A stretch of DNA of 34,711 bases from Betaproteobacteria bacterium (GTDB taxonomy: Bacteria; Pseudomonadota; Gammaproteobacteria; Burkholderiales; SG8-39), in contig JAJDNJ010000062.1 of the NCBI GenBank assembly GCA_022340705.1, forward strand, positions 1 through 34,711, read 5' to 3'. Numbering within the stretch: the stretch's first letter is position 1; the number at the start of each line of letters is the position of its first letter. Below, piece by piece: positions 15,425 through 23,111 of this stretch. The translations under genes and the position numbers were made by a program. The notes under the pieces are model-generated. The model worked only from the letters and a program-made list of their open reading frames with translations. It had not been told where the DNA came from and did not search any database.

Positions 15425-15506
15425 CCGTGCGCTGCGGGCCCCGCTTAGGCTGTCCGCAAAGGCGAACAACCCGCCGGTCCAACCCGGCGTACAAGGAGAG
15501 GAGTCC

Positions 15507-15953
15507 ATGTTCAAGCACATCCTGGTTCCGACGGACGGCTCGCGCTTGTCGGGCAAGGCGGTGAAAGCCGCGGCGGCGCTCGCCAAAAAGCTGGGTGCCC
15601 GGTTGACGGGCGTGTACGTTGTTCCGCCCTATGTGCCGCCGATGTACGGTGAGGCTGCGGTGTACGTGCCCGAGGTCACGCCCAAGCGATACAAGGATCT
15701 CGCCGAGAAGGAAGCCAAGAAGGCGCTCGCCGCGGTCGAGATCGCGGCGCAGGTCGCCGGCGTGCCTTGCAAGACGCTGTGGGTGACGAAGGATCAGGCC
15801 TGGGACGGCATCATCCGCACTGCGCGCTCACGCAAGTGCGACCTGATCGTCATGGCTTCGCACGGCCGGCGCGGACTTGCCGGCCTGCTGCTCGGCAGCG
15901 AGACGACCAAGGTGCTCACCCATTCCAAGGTGCCGGTGCTCGTGTGCCGCTAA
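15507..15953 (+). CDS. Universal stress protein (UspA family)
   Basis: A 148-aa single-domain Usp with the ATP-binding alpha/beta fold. It starts MFKHILVPTDGSRLSGKAVKAA, with the Asp of PTDGS at the nucleotide site. The G-2x-G-9x-G(S/T) ATP motif appears as SHGRRGLAGLLLGSETTKVL near the end, so ATP binding is likely. The YVPPMYGEAAVYVPE insertion is common in proteobacterial anaerobic-type Usps. The start is set by a strong AAGGAGAGGAG ribosome site. The FNR-type box upstream suggests induction at low oxygen, as known for several Usps under Anr/FNR control. A TraR/DksA gene follows after 10 bp. Confidence 0.94.
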   Translation: MFKHILVPTDGSRLSGKAVKAAAALAKKLGARLTGVYVVPPYVPPMYGEAAVYVPEVTPKRYKDLAEKEAKKALAAVEIAAQVAGVPCKTLWVTKDQAWDGIIRTARSRKCDLIVMASHGRRGLAGLLLGSETTKVLTHSKVPVLVCR

Positions 15954-15963
15954 GGGTGCGCTC

Positions 15964-16365
15964 GTGTCGCACTACCACTACCTGACGATCGAGCAACGCG
16001 AGCGGCTGGACACCGAGATCCGCACGCGCATCGCGACGCTGCGCGGCGCAGTCGTGCAGGGCCTGCGGCGCTCGGTGCATGCCGACGCCGTCCGGCTCGC
16101 CGATCAGCTGGAAGCCGGAGACGACGCGCCGACCGCCGAACTGGAGACTGCACTCCAGCTGGCCGCCCTCGAGCGCGAAGGCGGCGAGCTGCGCGAGATG
16201 CTTGCCGCGCGGGCACGCCTGCACACGCCGGACTATGGCGTGTGCGCCGATTGCGGCGCCGACATTCCCTACGCGCGGCTCGAAGTGACGCCGGCGGCGA
16301 CGCGCTGCGTCGGCTGCCAGTCGCGCCACGAGCGCGCGCAGGGCGGCAGCATGCCCACGCTCTAG
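15964..16365 (+). CDS. TraR/DksA-type zinc-finger protein
   Basis: A 133-aa protein with an N-terminal coiled-coil region (LTIEQRERLDTEIRTRIATLRG to about residue 85) and a C-terminal four-cysteine zinc finger C-x2-C-x17-C-x2-C (CADCGADIPYARLE ... CVGC). DksA/TraR proteins enter the RNA polymerase secondary channel and modulate promoters, often with ppGpp. The coil lacks an obvious DxxDxA tip of true DksA in the expected spot (it has LEAGDDAPTAEL), so its effect on polymerase is uncertain. GTG at 15964 is the start that follows the stress-protein stop by 10 bp, with AAGGGTG as a weak ribosome site. It is probably co-transcribed with the stress protein and so also under FNR-type control. Confidence 0.85.
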   Translation: MSHYHYLTIEQRERLDTEIRTRIATLRGAVVQGLRRSVHADAVRLADQLEAGDDAPTAELETALQLAALEREGGELREMLAARARLHTPDYGVCADCGADIPYARLEVTPAATRCVGCQSRHERAQGGSMPTL

Positions 16366-16401
16366 GCAGCGGGTCCGCGCGCGGCGCGGATTTCGTACGC
16401 G

Positions 16402-16424
16402 GCCCCGGCTAAACTTGTCGGGGC
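16402..16424 (+). promoter_or_regulatory. cbpA start region: -10-like hexamer inside an inverted repeat
   Basis: GCCCCG (16402-16407) and CGGGGC (16419-16424) are complementary and the right arm abuts the cbpA ATG. Between them lies TAAACT (16410-16415), a -10-like hexamer ending 9 nt before the ATG. Either transcription starts almost at the ATG, or, if transcription comes from upstream, the hairpin could cover the start region. I cannot decide between the two. Confidence 0.3.
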
Positions 16425-17375
16425 ATGAAGTACAAGGACTATTACAAGACACTCGGCCTCGCGCGCGGCGCAAGCGACGACGACATCAAGAAGGCCTACC
16501 GGCGCCTGGCGCGCAAGTATCACCCCGACGTGTCCAAGGAAAAGGACGCTGAGGAGCGCTTCAAGGAAATCGCCGAAGCCTACGAGACGCTCAAGGATCC
16601 GCGGAAGCGCGCCGCGTACGACGGGCTCGGCGCGTACCGCAGCGGCGAGCAGTTCCGACCGCCGCCCGACTGGTTCGATCGCTTCCATGTGAACGGCGCC
16701 TCCGATCTCGGCGGTATCGACCTGTCCGACCTGTTCACCTCGTTCGGCTTCGGCGGCATGGGTGGCATGGGCGGCGGGCGCGGCTTTCAGGGTTTCGGCG
16801 GTAGGGGTTCCACGCAGCGGCGCGGCGCGGCGGCGCGCGGTCAGGACGTCGAGGCCCGCGTGCAGCTCGGCCTCGAGGAAGCCGCGCGTGGCACCGAGGT
16901 CGGCCTGCAGGTCGGCGCGCAGCAGGTGCGCGTGCGCATTCCGCGCGGCACGACAGACGGTCAGCGCCTGAGGCTGCGCGGCAAAGGCGGCGCGGGCACC
17001 GGTGGTGGAGCTGCGGGCGATCTGTATCTCACCGTAGCGCTGCGTCCGCACGCGCGCTTTCGCGCCGACGGACACGACCTGCACATCGAGGTTCCGCTCG
17101 CGCCGTGGGAAGCGGCACTCGGCGCCGCGGTCGAGATCCCGACCATGGACTCGCGCGTCACGCTCAAGATTCCGCCGGGCTCGAGATCGGGCCAGCGTCT
17201 GCGCCTCGCGGGATTGGGCCTGCCCAAGCCGGCCGGCGGCGCGGGCGACCTGTACGCCGTGCTGAGCATCGCCCTGCCGCAAACCCTGTCGACACGCGAG
17301 CGCGAGCTCTACGAGCAGCTGCGCGAGGCATCGCACTTCGATCCGCGCGCCCACCTCTCGGAGCGGCGCGACTAG
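16425..17375 (+). CDS. cbpA: CbpA-type DnaJ co-chaperone
   Basis: A 316-aa J-domain protein. Residues 1-66 form the J domain (DYYKTLGLARGASDDDIKKAYRRLARKYHPDV) with the HPD motif that stimulates DnaK ATPase. A Gly/Phe-rich linker follows (SFGFGGMGGMGGG). The C-terminal half has the two DnaJ peptide-binding barrels (GQDVEARVQLGLEEAARGTEV; HDLHIEVPLAPWEAALGAAVEIPT). The cysteine zinc-finger region of true DnaJ is absent, which makes it CbpA-like. It follows the TraR/DksA gene by 59 bp. No chaperone-modulator (CbpM) gene is next to it. The stop overlaps that of the convergent TauE-like gene in a shared CTAG. Confidence 0.92.
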   Translation: MKYKDYYKTLGLARGASDDDIKKAYRRLARKYHPDVSKEKDAEERFKEIAEAYETLKDPRKRAAYDGLGAYRSGEQFRPPPDWFDRFHVNGASDLGGIDLSDLFTSFGFGGMGGMGGGRGFQGFGGRGSTQRRGAAARGQDVEARVQLGLEEAARGTEVGLQVGAQQVRVRIPRGTTDGQRLRLRGKGGAGTGGGAAGDLYLTVALRPHARFRADGHDLHIEVPLAPWEAALGAAVEIPTMDSRVTLKIPPGSRSGQRLRLAGLGLPKPAGGAGDLYAVLSIALPQTLSTRERELYEQLREASHFDPRAHLSERRD

Positions 17376-18124
17376 AAGCAGAGCACGCCGCTGCGAATCC
17401 CGTCGGCGACGGCGCCGGCGTTGACCAGTCCGACGATGCCGAAGCCGAGCACGACCCCACCAGCGGCCAGCCGCACGCCGCGGCGCGCGGCGAAGGCGCG
17501 CAGGCGCGCGGCGGCGAGCCCGGCGGCAAGCAGGTTGGGCAGCGTGCCGAGGCCGAAGGCCGCCATCGCGAGCGCGCCTCGCGTCGGGCTGCCGGAAAGC
17601 ACGGCGGCCGTGAGCGCCGCGTAGACAAGTCCGCAGGGCAGCCAACCCCAGACCAGTCCCGCGGCAAGGCTCTGCGAAAGGGTGCGCGCCGGCAGCAGGC
17701 GCGCGGCGAGGGGCTGCAGCCGACGCCAGAGCGGCGCGCCGATCGCCTCGACGCGCCCGAGCCAGGCGCTCGCGCCCGCGAGATACAAACCCACCAGGAT
17801 AAGCATCAGGTTGGCGAGCACGTAGAGCGCGACCTGCCAGGACAGTGCGCCTGAAAGATAGGCGCCGGCGCCGCCGAGCGCACCCGCGATTGCGCCGGCG
17901 ATACTGTAGCTCGCGATGCGCCCGGTGTTGAATGCGAGCTGGCGCGCCGCTTCGCGCCAGAACGGGTTGCGCCGCGAGGGAGCCGCGACCGTTGTTTGCG
18001 CCCCGGCGCCGCCGAACGCCGCGACGATGCCGCCGCACATTCCGAGACAGTGCACGCCCGAGAGGAAACCGGTGACGAGCATGGCCGCAGGCAGCGCCCA
18101 GAATGCCGCGCCCAGCGGATCCAA
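17372..18124 (-). CDS. TauE/SafE-type (COG2836) membrane protein, probable oxidase or copper maturation factor
   Basis: A 250-aa membrane protein with about six helices. Two conserved motifs stand out: GFLSGVHCLGMCGGIVAAF in helix 1 and GLVWGWLPCGLVYAAL in a later helix. The Cys residues of HCLGMCGG and LPCG resemble those of CcdA-like metal or thiol carriers. COG2836 proteins are often encoded beside cco or hemN genes in proteobacteria, where a role in cbb3 oxidase assembly or copper supply has been suggested. The start is TTG at 18124, 1 nt after the hemN stop; an ATG at 18082 is an alternative but would cut helix 1. It is the second gene of a hemN unit and shares that unit's FNR-type control (inference). 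Confidence 0.82.
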   Translation of the reverse strand: MDPLGAAFWALPAAMLVTGFLSGVHCLGMCGGIVAAFGGAGAQTTVAAPSRRNPFWREAARQLAFNTGRIASYSIAGAIAGALGGAGAYLSGALSWQVALYVLANLMLILVGLYLAGASAWLGRVEAIGAPLWRRLQPLAARLLPARTLSQSLAAGLVWGWLPCGLVYAALTAAVLSGSPTRGALAMAAFGLGTLPNLLAAGLAAARLRAFAARRGVRLAAGGVVLGFGIVGLVNAGAVADGIRSGVLCF

Positions 18125-18125
18125 G

Positions 18126-19526
18126 CTAGATGACCTTCGAGTAGCGCTCGCGCTCGCGCGTCGCGCGCAGATACTTGTCGAACACCATGCAGACCGCGCG
18201 CACCAGCAGCCGGCCGCGCGGCGTGACCACGATCCATTCGGGCTGCAGTTCGACCAGGCCTTCGTTGGCGAGCTTGGCGAGATCCTCCAGCTCGCGCGCG
18301 AAGTATTGCTTGAAGTCGATCAGGTAGGCGTCCTCGATCGACTCGATCGAAAGCCGGAAATGACAGGCGAGCGCCTGGATCACCGCGCGACGCAGCAGAT
18401 CGTCCTGGGTGAGCTCGATGCCACGCCAGACGGGCAGCCGGCCTTCCTCGAGCGCCGCATCGTACTCTTCGAGCGTCCTGTGGTTCTGGTAATAGGTCGG
18501 CCCAATACGGCTGATCGACGACACGCCGAAGCCAATCAGGTCGGATTCGGGATGCGTCGAGTAGCCCTGGAAATTGCGCTGCAGCCGGCCCTGGCGCTGC
18601 GCCACCGCAAGCTCGTCGTCAGGCTTGGCGAAATGATCCATGCCAATGTAGAGATAGCCCGCGCGCGTCAGCCGCCCGATGGCGAGCGTGAGAATGTCGA
18701 GCTTGGTTTCCGGCGCGGGCAGCTCGGCCAGGCGGATGCGGCGCTGCGGGCGGAAAACGCGCGGCAGGTGCGCGTAGTTGTAAAGCGCGATCCGATCGGG
18801 CGAAATGTCGAGCACCTTGTCGAGCGTCGACGAGAAGCTCTCGAGCGTCTGTTTCGGCAAACCGTAAATCAGGTCAAGGTTGACCGAACGGAAACCGCTT
18901 GCACGCGCCTCATTGATCACCCGGCGCGTCACGTCTTCGCTCTGGATTCGGTGCACCGCTTGTTGTACTGCAGCATCGAAGTCCTGCACGCCGATCGAGA
19001 CCCGGTTGAAGCCGAGCCCGGCGAGAAAGGCCATGCGCCCCGCCTCGACCCGGCGCGGATCGACTTCGATGGAGCATTCGCAATCCCCCTCGGCTTCGAA
19101 CTGCGCGCGCAGCAGAGCGCTCAGCTCGGCCATCTCGTCGCGGTCGAGGAAGGTCGGCGTGCCGCCACCCCAATGCAGTTGGCAGATCCGTCGGTCTTCG
19201 CCAAGCAGCTCGCCGACGCGCGCGATTTCCGCGCCGAGGCTCTTGATATACTTCGCCGACTTTGTGTGGCCGCGCGTCACGATCTTGTTGCATGCGCAGT
19301 AGTAGCACAGCGTGTTGCAGAACGGGATGTGGACGTAGACGGAAAGCGGCTGCGTAATGCCACCGATATTGCGCTTGGCGATCCAATGCCGGCACTCGGC
19401 CTCTCCGAAAGCTTCGACGAACCGGTCGGCGGTCGGGTACGAGGTATAGCGTGGCCCGCTGACGTCGTGCCGTCGTATCAGGACCGGATCGATAACCAGA
19501 TCGGAGGCGGGATAGTTCATCACCAT
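18126..19526 (-). CDS. hemN: Oxygen-independent coproporphyrinogen III dehydrogenase
   Basis: A 466-aa radical SAM enzyme that converts coproporphyrinogen III to protoporphyrinogen IX without oxygen. HIPFCNTLCYYCACNK holds the C-x3-C-x2-C-x-C cluster motif of HemN, and HWGGGTPTFL is the glycine-rich SAM segment. LDLIYGLPKQTLESF and NFQGYSTHPESDLIGFGVSSIS are HemN-specific. The ends match the family length. ATG at 19526 or 19520 can serve as start; the open frame continues far upstream only as antisense to the sensor kinase. The FNR-type box at 19590-19603 sits where a class II activator site should be for this gene. It supplies heme when oxygen is low, as needed for the cbb3 oxidase. Confidence 0.96.
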   Translation of the reverse strand: MVMNYPASDLVIDPVLIRRHDVSGPRYTSYPTADRFVEAFGEAECRHWIAKRNIGGITQPLSVYVHIPFCNTLCYYCACNKIVTRGHTKSAKYIKSLGAEIARVGELLGEDRRICQLHWGGGTPTFLDRDEMAELSALLRAQFEAEGDCECSIEVDPRRVEAGRMAFLAGLGFNRVSIGVQDFDAAVQQAVHRIQSEDVTRRVINEARASGFRSVNLDLIYGLPKQTLESFSSTLDKVLDISPDRIALYNYAHLPRVFRPQRRIRLAELPAPETKLDILTLAIGRLTRAGYLYIGMDHFAKPDDELAVAQRQGRLQRNFQGYSTHPESDLIGFGVSSISRIGPTYYQNHRTLEEYDAALEEGRLPVWRGIELTQDDLLRRAVIQALACHFRLSIESIEDAYLIDFKQYFARELEDLAKLANEGLVELQPEWIVVTPRGRLLVRAVCMVFDKYLRATRERERYSKVI

Positions 19527-19589
19527 GCACAAGGCCGGACCGTTCTGCCAGCCCCAGCCGCCACGGTACGCGGTGGCGTGATGGGGCGC

Positions 19590-19603
19590 TTGACCTGAGT
19601 CAA
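19590..19603. promoter_or_regulatory. FNR-type box between hemN and the sensor kinase
   Basis: TTGACCTGAGTCAA is a perfect palindrome of two TTGAC half-sites around 4 bp. For hemN it would place the transcription start near 19555, about 30 bp before the start codon. For the divergent kinase the predicted start is near 19638, downstream of the most upstream GTG. Confidence 0.75.
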
Positions 19604-19610
19604 AGCCCGG

Positions 19611-20960
19611 GTGGCCGCGATACCTGATTTGAGAAATTCTGCACCGCGCGCGCGTCCCTCGGTGACGCCGCGCTGGATCACGCCCTCGATCGTCGCTGCC
19701 GCGCTCGGCGTGGCGTCCGCGCTGCTCCTGCTCAATCTGGCGACGCTGGTCGCCGGCAACCACCAGCCCTGGCTGGTCGTGATCGACGCCGTCTTCGATA
19801 TCGCCGTGCTCGCACTCGTTGCGGTGGCCTTCGTGCGAATGGGGTTGCGCGTCGATGCCGAATCCGAGCGCATGCGGATGGCGCTCGACGAAGCGACGAC
19901 ACGGCTCGGCGCGATCGTCGAGACCGCGATGGATCCAATCATCACGGTCGACGATGCCCAACGCATCGTGCTGTTCAACGAGGCAGCCGAGCGCGCCTTC
20001 GGCTGTGCGCGGCACGAGGCCATTGGGGCGCTGCTCGAGCGCTTCATTCCCGCCCGCTTTCGCGTGGCGCATCATGCGCATATCGAGCAGTTCGCGCGCA
20101 CTGGCCTGACGACGCGCCGCATGGGCGACCAAAGCCCGCTCTGGGCGCTGCGCTCCGACGGCAGCGAGTTCCCGATCGAGGCGTCGATTTCGAAGACCGG
20201 CTCGGGCGCACGCCACTATTTCACGGTGATTCTGCGCGATGTCACGCGGCGCAAGGCATTCGAGGATGCGCTGCGCCGCCAGCAGGACGAACTGCGCGAG
20301 CTCTCGGCGCGCGTGCTCGAAGCGCGCGAGGAGGAAAAGACGCTGATCGCGCGCGAGCTGCACGACGAGCTGGGACAGCTGCTCACCGCGCTCAAGATGG
20401 ACGTGGCCTGGCTGCGCGATCACCTGCCGAACGCAGCGCCCGAGACCAGCAGCAAGGTCGAACAGATGAATGCAGTGCTCGATCAGACCGTCGGCTCGGT
20501 GCGGCGCATCTCCGCCGACCTGCGCCCGCTCATGCTCGACGATCTCGGTCTGGCGGATGCGGCGAGCTGGCTGGTCGAAGACTTCTCGCGCCGCTCGGGC
20601 ATCGCCTGCTCGCTCGAGCTGCCGCAGGAAGCAGGGCTCGAAACGCTCGAACGCGGAATTGCCACCGCGCTGTACCGCGGGCTGCAAGAATCGCTCACCA
20701 ACATCGGGCGCCACGCCCAGGCGAAGCGCGCGCGCATCGTGCTGCGCCTCGACGGAGGCGCGGTGCTGCTCGAGGTCGAGGACGATGGCCGCGGCATCGA
20801 CGCGGAGGACATCGCGAAGCCGCGCTCGCTCGGCCTCAAGGGGATGCGCGAGCGCGCGCTGTATCTCGGCGGCTCGCTCGAGGTCGCGCGCGAGCCGGGC
20901 GGCGGCACGCGGCTGCGCCTGCGCCTGCCGCTCGGGACGGCTGCGGAGGGCACCGCATGA
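19611..20960 (+). CDS. PAS-domain sensor histidine kinase (HisKA_3, NarX/DevS-like output)
   Basis: A 449-aa membrane kinase. Two hydrophobic helices (about residues 27-48 and 56-77) anchor it with almost no periplasmic loop. A PAS domain follows (about 96-215: AMDPIITVDDAQRIVLFNEAAERAFG ... YFTVILRDVTRRK). A HisKA_3 helix carries the phospho-acceptor His251 in ARELHDELGQLLTALKMD. The ATPase domain has the N-box ESLTNIGRHA and DDGRGID. The short loop suggests that it senses a membrane or cytosolic cue such as redox state. The start could be GTG 19611 or GTG 19662; the latter fits better if the FNR-type box drives it. The stop overlaps the response regulator start by 4 bp, so they are a pair. 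Confidence 0.92.
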   Translation: MAAIPDLRNSAPRARPSVTPRWITPSIVAAALGVASALLLLNLATLVAGNHQPWLVVIDAVFDIAVLALVAVAFVRMGLRVDAESERMRMALDEATTRLGAIVETAMDPIITVDDAQRIVLFNEAAERAFGCARHEAIGALLERFIPARFRVAHHAHIEQFARTGLTTRRMGDQSPLWALRSDGSEFPIEASISKTGSGARHYFTVILRDVTRRKAFEDALRRQQDELRELSARVLEAREEEKTLIARELHDELGQLLTALKMDVAWLRDHLPNAAPETSSKVEQMNAVLDQTVGSVRRISADLRPLMLDDLGLADAASWLVEDFSRRSGIACSLELPQEAGLETLERGIATALYRGLQESLTNIGRHAQAKRARIVLRLDGGAVLLEVEDDGRGIDAEDIAKPRSLGLKGMRERALYLGGSLEVAREPGGGTRLRLRLPLGTAAEGTA

Positions 20961-21583
20961 TTCGCGTGCTGATCGCCGACGATCACAAGCTCGTACGCGA
21001 CGGCCTGAAAGGCATCCTCGGTGCGGCAAACGGGATCGAGGTCGCGGCCGAGGCCGCGAGCGGAGACGAAGCGCTCGCGCTGGTGCGCGCACAGGCGTTC
21101 GATATTGCGCTCCTCGACCTGTCGATGCCGGGTCTGGCGGGCATCGACCTGATCAAGCGCCTGCGCCTCGAGCGCCCCAAGTTGCGCATTCTGGTGCTTT
21201 CGATGCACGGCGAGCAGCAGTACGCGGCGCGCGCGCTGAAGGCAGGCGCCTCGGGCTACCTCACCAAGGACACCGCTGCCGAGCAGCTCGTCTCGGCGCT
21301 GCGCAAGGTGGCCGCCGGCGGGGTGGCGATCAGCGAGGCCACCGCGGCAAGCCTGCTCGCGAGCGCCCACGGCGTCGACGTGCCGCCGCACAGCCTGCTC
21401 TCGGACCGCGAGTTCGAGGTCTTCCGCCTGCTCGCGTCCGGCCGTACGCCGACCGAGATTGCCGAGCAGCTCCACCTCTCGGTGAAGACTGTCAGCACCC
21501 ACAAGGCCCGCGTGCAGCAAAAGCTCGGTCTGTCGAGCACCGCCGGACTGGTGCGCTACGCACTGGAGCACGACTTGGTGTAA
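20957..21583 (+). CDS. NarL/FixJ-family response regulator
   Basis: A 208-aa regulator with an N-terminal receiver and a C-terminal LuxR-type helix-turn-helix. The acidic pair is Asp8-Asp9, the phosphorylation site is Asp54 in ALLDLSMPG, and the conserved Lys lies in YLTKDTAAE. The DNA-binding part reads LSDREFEVFRLLASGRTPTEIAEQLHLSVKTVSTHKARV, the typical GerE/LuxR pattern. Its ATG overlaps the kinase stop (ATGA), which indicates coupled expression with the sensor. Target genes are not visible from sequence; the surrounding low-oxygen genes are candidates. Confidence 0.95.
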   Translation: MIRVLIADDHKLVRDGLKGILGAANGIEVAAEAASGDEALALVRAQAFDIALLDLSMPGLAGIDLIKRLRLERPKLRILVLSMHGEQQYAARALKAGASGYLTKDTAAEQLVSALRKVAAGGVAISEATAASLLASAHGVDVPPHSLLSDREFEVFRLLASGRTPTEIAEQLHLSVKTVSTHKARVQQKLGLSSTAGLVRYALEHDLV

Positions 21584-21586
21584 GGC

Positions 21587-21709
21587 GTCAGACCCCTGTG
21601 GATAAGTCCGGTCCATGGTCGCCGCAATTCCGAAGCTCAGACAAAGACTTATCCTCGGAATGGCCGGATCCCGGTATGGCAGCCGTGGACTTATCCACAG
21701 GGGTCTGAC
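21587..21709. repeat. 123-bp palindromic (MITE- or REP-like) element with two DnaA-box sequences
   Basis: Perfect 23-bp inverted terminal arms lie at 21587-21609 and 21687-21709. A nested pair, ATTCCGA (21627-21633) and TCGGAAT (21655-21661), sits inside. The arms contain GTCAGACCCC and TGTGGATAAG. The right end extends to the short palindrome GGGGTCTGACCCC (21700-21712), a sequence type common in REP-like bacterial repeats. Each arm includes a perfect DnaA-box consensus (TGTGGATAA 21597-21605; TTATCCACA 21691-21699). It begins 4 bp after the NarL-type regulator stop and fills most of the gap before the receiver gene. No transposase is present. Confidence 0.85.
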
Positions 21710-21793
21710 CCCAACGTCGATCAGACTTTTCTGACATGCCGGATCAGGCAGCGCCGATAGCCACCGGCGGCGCCCAGGGAGAGACTGGCGCCC

Positions 21794-22225
21794 ATGAACC
21801 CCGCCGATCTTCCGCTCCAGGCCGCGCCCGCGGTACGCATCTTCGTGGTCGAGGACTCGCCCGCGGTGCGCGAGCGGCTGCAGGCGATGCTCGGCGAGAT
21901 CGAAGGTGCCCAAACGGTCGGTGTTGCTGCCGAAGCGCAAAGCGCGATCGAGGGGATCCGCGCCGTACGCCCCGACGTGGTCGTGCTCGACCTGCACCTC
22001 GCCGAGGGCAGTGGCTTCGACGTGCTGCGCGCGCTGCGCGCGCCGGACGCTCCGACCGCGTCGGTCGAGGTGTTCGTGCTGAGCAATCTTTCCGCGGTGC
22101 CGTACCGGCGCAACGCAGAGCGCCTTGGGGTGCAAGGGTTCTTCGACAAGAGCACTGAATTTGGACGTATGCGCGATGCGTTGGCCAAGCGCGCGCAGAG
22201 CGTCCGGTCCGACCGGATACATTGA
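21794..22225 (+). CDS. Single-domain response regulator (CheY-like receiver)
   Basis: A 143-aa receiver domain with no output domain. The acidic pair is Glu20-Asp21 (FVVEDSPAVRERL), the phospho-acceptor Asp66 in VVVLDLHLAEGSG, the switch Ser97 in VFVLSNLS and the Lys119 in GFFDKS. All catalytic residues are present, so it should be phosphorylated, perhaps by the upstream kinase or another one. It begins about 80 bp after the palindromic element. It sits 20 bp before fnr and might be transcribed with it. Partner and output are unknown. Confidence 0.92.
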   Translation: MNPADLPLQAAPAVRIFVVEDSPAVRERLQAMLGEIEGAQTVGVAAEAQSAIEGIRAVRPDVVVLDLHLAEGSGFDVLRALRAPDAPTASVEVFVLSNLSAVPYRRNAERLGVQGFFDKSTEFGRMRDALAKRAQSVRSDRIH

Positions 22226-22245
22226 TTCACAGGAGAGGAGTCATC

Positions 22246-23022
22246 ATGAGCACAGTGACCACGAACCACGCGGCTTCGAAAGTCGTCCCGTTGCGAACCC
22301 TCGACATCGGCGCAATGCGCAAGTTCGAGGTCACCTGCTCGAGCTGCAATCTGCGCGAGCTCTGCCTGCCGAAGGGCCTCGACGACGAGGACCTCACGCG
22401 CGTCGAAAAAATCGTCTATGCGCGCCGGCGCGTGCGCCGTGGCGAGGCACTGTTCAACGCGGGCGACGAATTCCATTCGATCTACGCGGTGCGCAGCGGG
22501 TTCTTCAAGACCACGATCCTGAACGAGGACGGGCGCGAGCAGGTCACCGGCTTCAACATGCCGGGTGAGCTGCTCGGGATGGACGGCATCGGCGCGGGCA
22601 GCTATCACGGCAACGCCGTTGCCCTCGAGGACTGCGAGGTCTGCGTGCTGCCGTTCTCGCTCGTCGAGGAACTCGGGCGCGAGATCCCGACGCTGCAGCG
22701 CCACCTGCACTGCGTGCTGTCGCGCGAGATCGTGCGCGACCATGGCGTCATGATGCTGCTTGGCTCGATGCGCGCAGAGGAGCGCCTTGCGGTATTCCTG
22801 CTCAACCTGTCCAAGCGCTTCATGCGCCGCGGCTATTCGCCCTCGGACTTTCACCTGCGCATGACGCGCGAGGAGATCGGCAGCTATCTCGGACTCAAGC
22901 TCGAGACCGTGAGCCGGCTGTTCTCGAAGTTCCAGGAAGACGGCCTGATTGAGGTTCAGCAGAAGCACGTGCGCATCACCAACATCGACGGCCTCGAGCA
23001 GGTGCTCGGCGGCAAGCACTAG
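22246..23022 (+). CDS. fnr: FNR-type oxygen-sensing transcriptional regulator
   Basis: A 258-aa global anaerobic regulator. The N-terminal CSSCNLRELC (Cys31, Cys34, Cys40) gives the C-x2-C-x5-C motif, and a Cys in LEDCEVCVLPF supplies the fourth ligand of the oxygen-labile [4Fe-4S] cluster. The barrel (GDEFHSIYAVRSGFFKT, FNMPGELLGMDGI), dimer helix and C-terminal winged helix follow. The recognition helix GLKLETVSRLFSKF keeps the E-x2-SR that contacts TTGAY. The start ATG at 22246 has an AGGAGAGGAG ribosome site. It is the likely regulator acting on the FNR-type boxes in this window, although the second Crp/Fnr protein could share them. No FNR-type box was found directly before it. Confidence 0.95.
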   Translation: MSTVTTNHAASKVVPLRTLDIGAMRKFEVTCSSCNLRELCLPKGLDDEDLTRVEKIVYARRRVRRGEALFNAGDEFHSIYAVRSGFFKTTILNEDGREQVTGFNMPGELLGMDGIGAGSYHGNAVALEDCEVCVLPFSLVEELGREIPTLQRHLHCVLSREIVRDHGVMMLLGSMRAEERLAVFLLNLSKRFMRRGYSPSDFHLRMTREEIGSYLGLKLETVSRLFSKFQEDGLIEVQQKHVRITNIDGLEQVLGGKH

Positions 23023-23085
23023 TTCCGAGCGGGCCGCGCCGCGTACGCCACGCGACCCCTCATTCTTCGGAAGTTGGGCGAGAGC

Positions 23086-23109
23086 AAAGGGGGCGCAAGC
23101 CCCCTCTTT
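23086..23109. terminator. Bidirectional intrinsic terminator between fnr and the beta-CASP nuclease gene
   Basis: GGGGGC (23089-23094) and GCCCCC (23099-23104) pair around a GCAA loop. The stem is flanked by AAA on the left and TCTTTG on the right, giving a short T-run on either strand. It lies in the 89-bp gap between two convergent genes, where a shared terminator is expected. Confidence 0.72.
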
Positions 23110-23111
23110 GT

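Noticed and set aside
18126-21092. A 988-aa version of hemN
   Set aside because: The added N-terminal half is antisense to the sensor kinase and has no domain. HemN begins at about 19526 by its family length.
21587-21709. Origin of replication, because of two DnaA boxes
   Set aside because: Only two boxes, forced by symmetry, with no AT-rich unwinding region and no dnaA, dnaN or parAB nearby.
21736-22158. A 140-codon plus-strand frame overlapping the receiver gene
   Set aside because: It is an arginine- and alanine-rich shadow of the receiver in another frame, with no ribosome site or domain.
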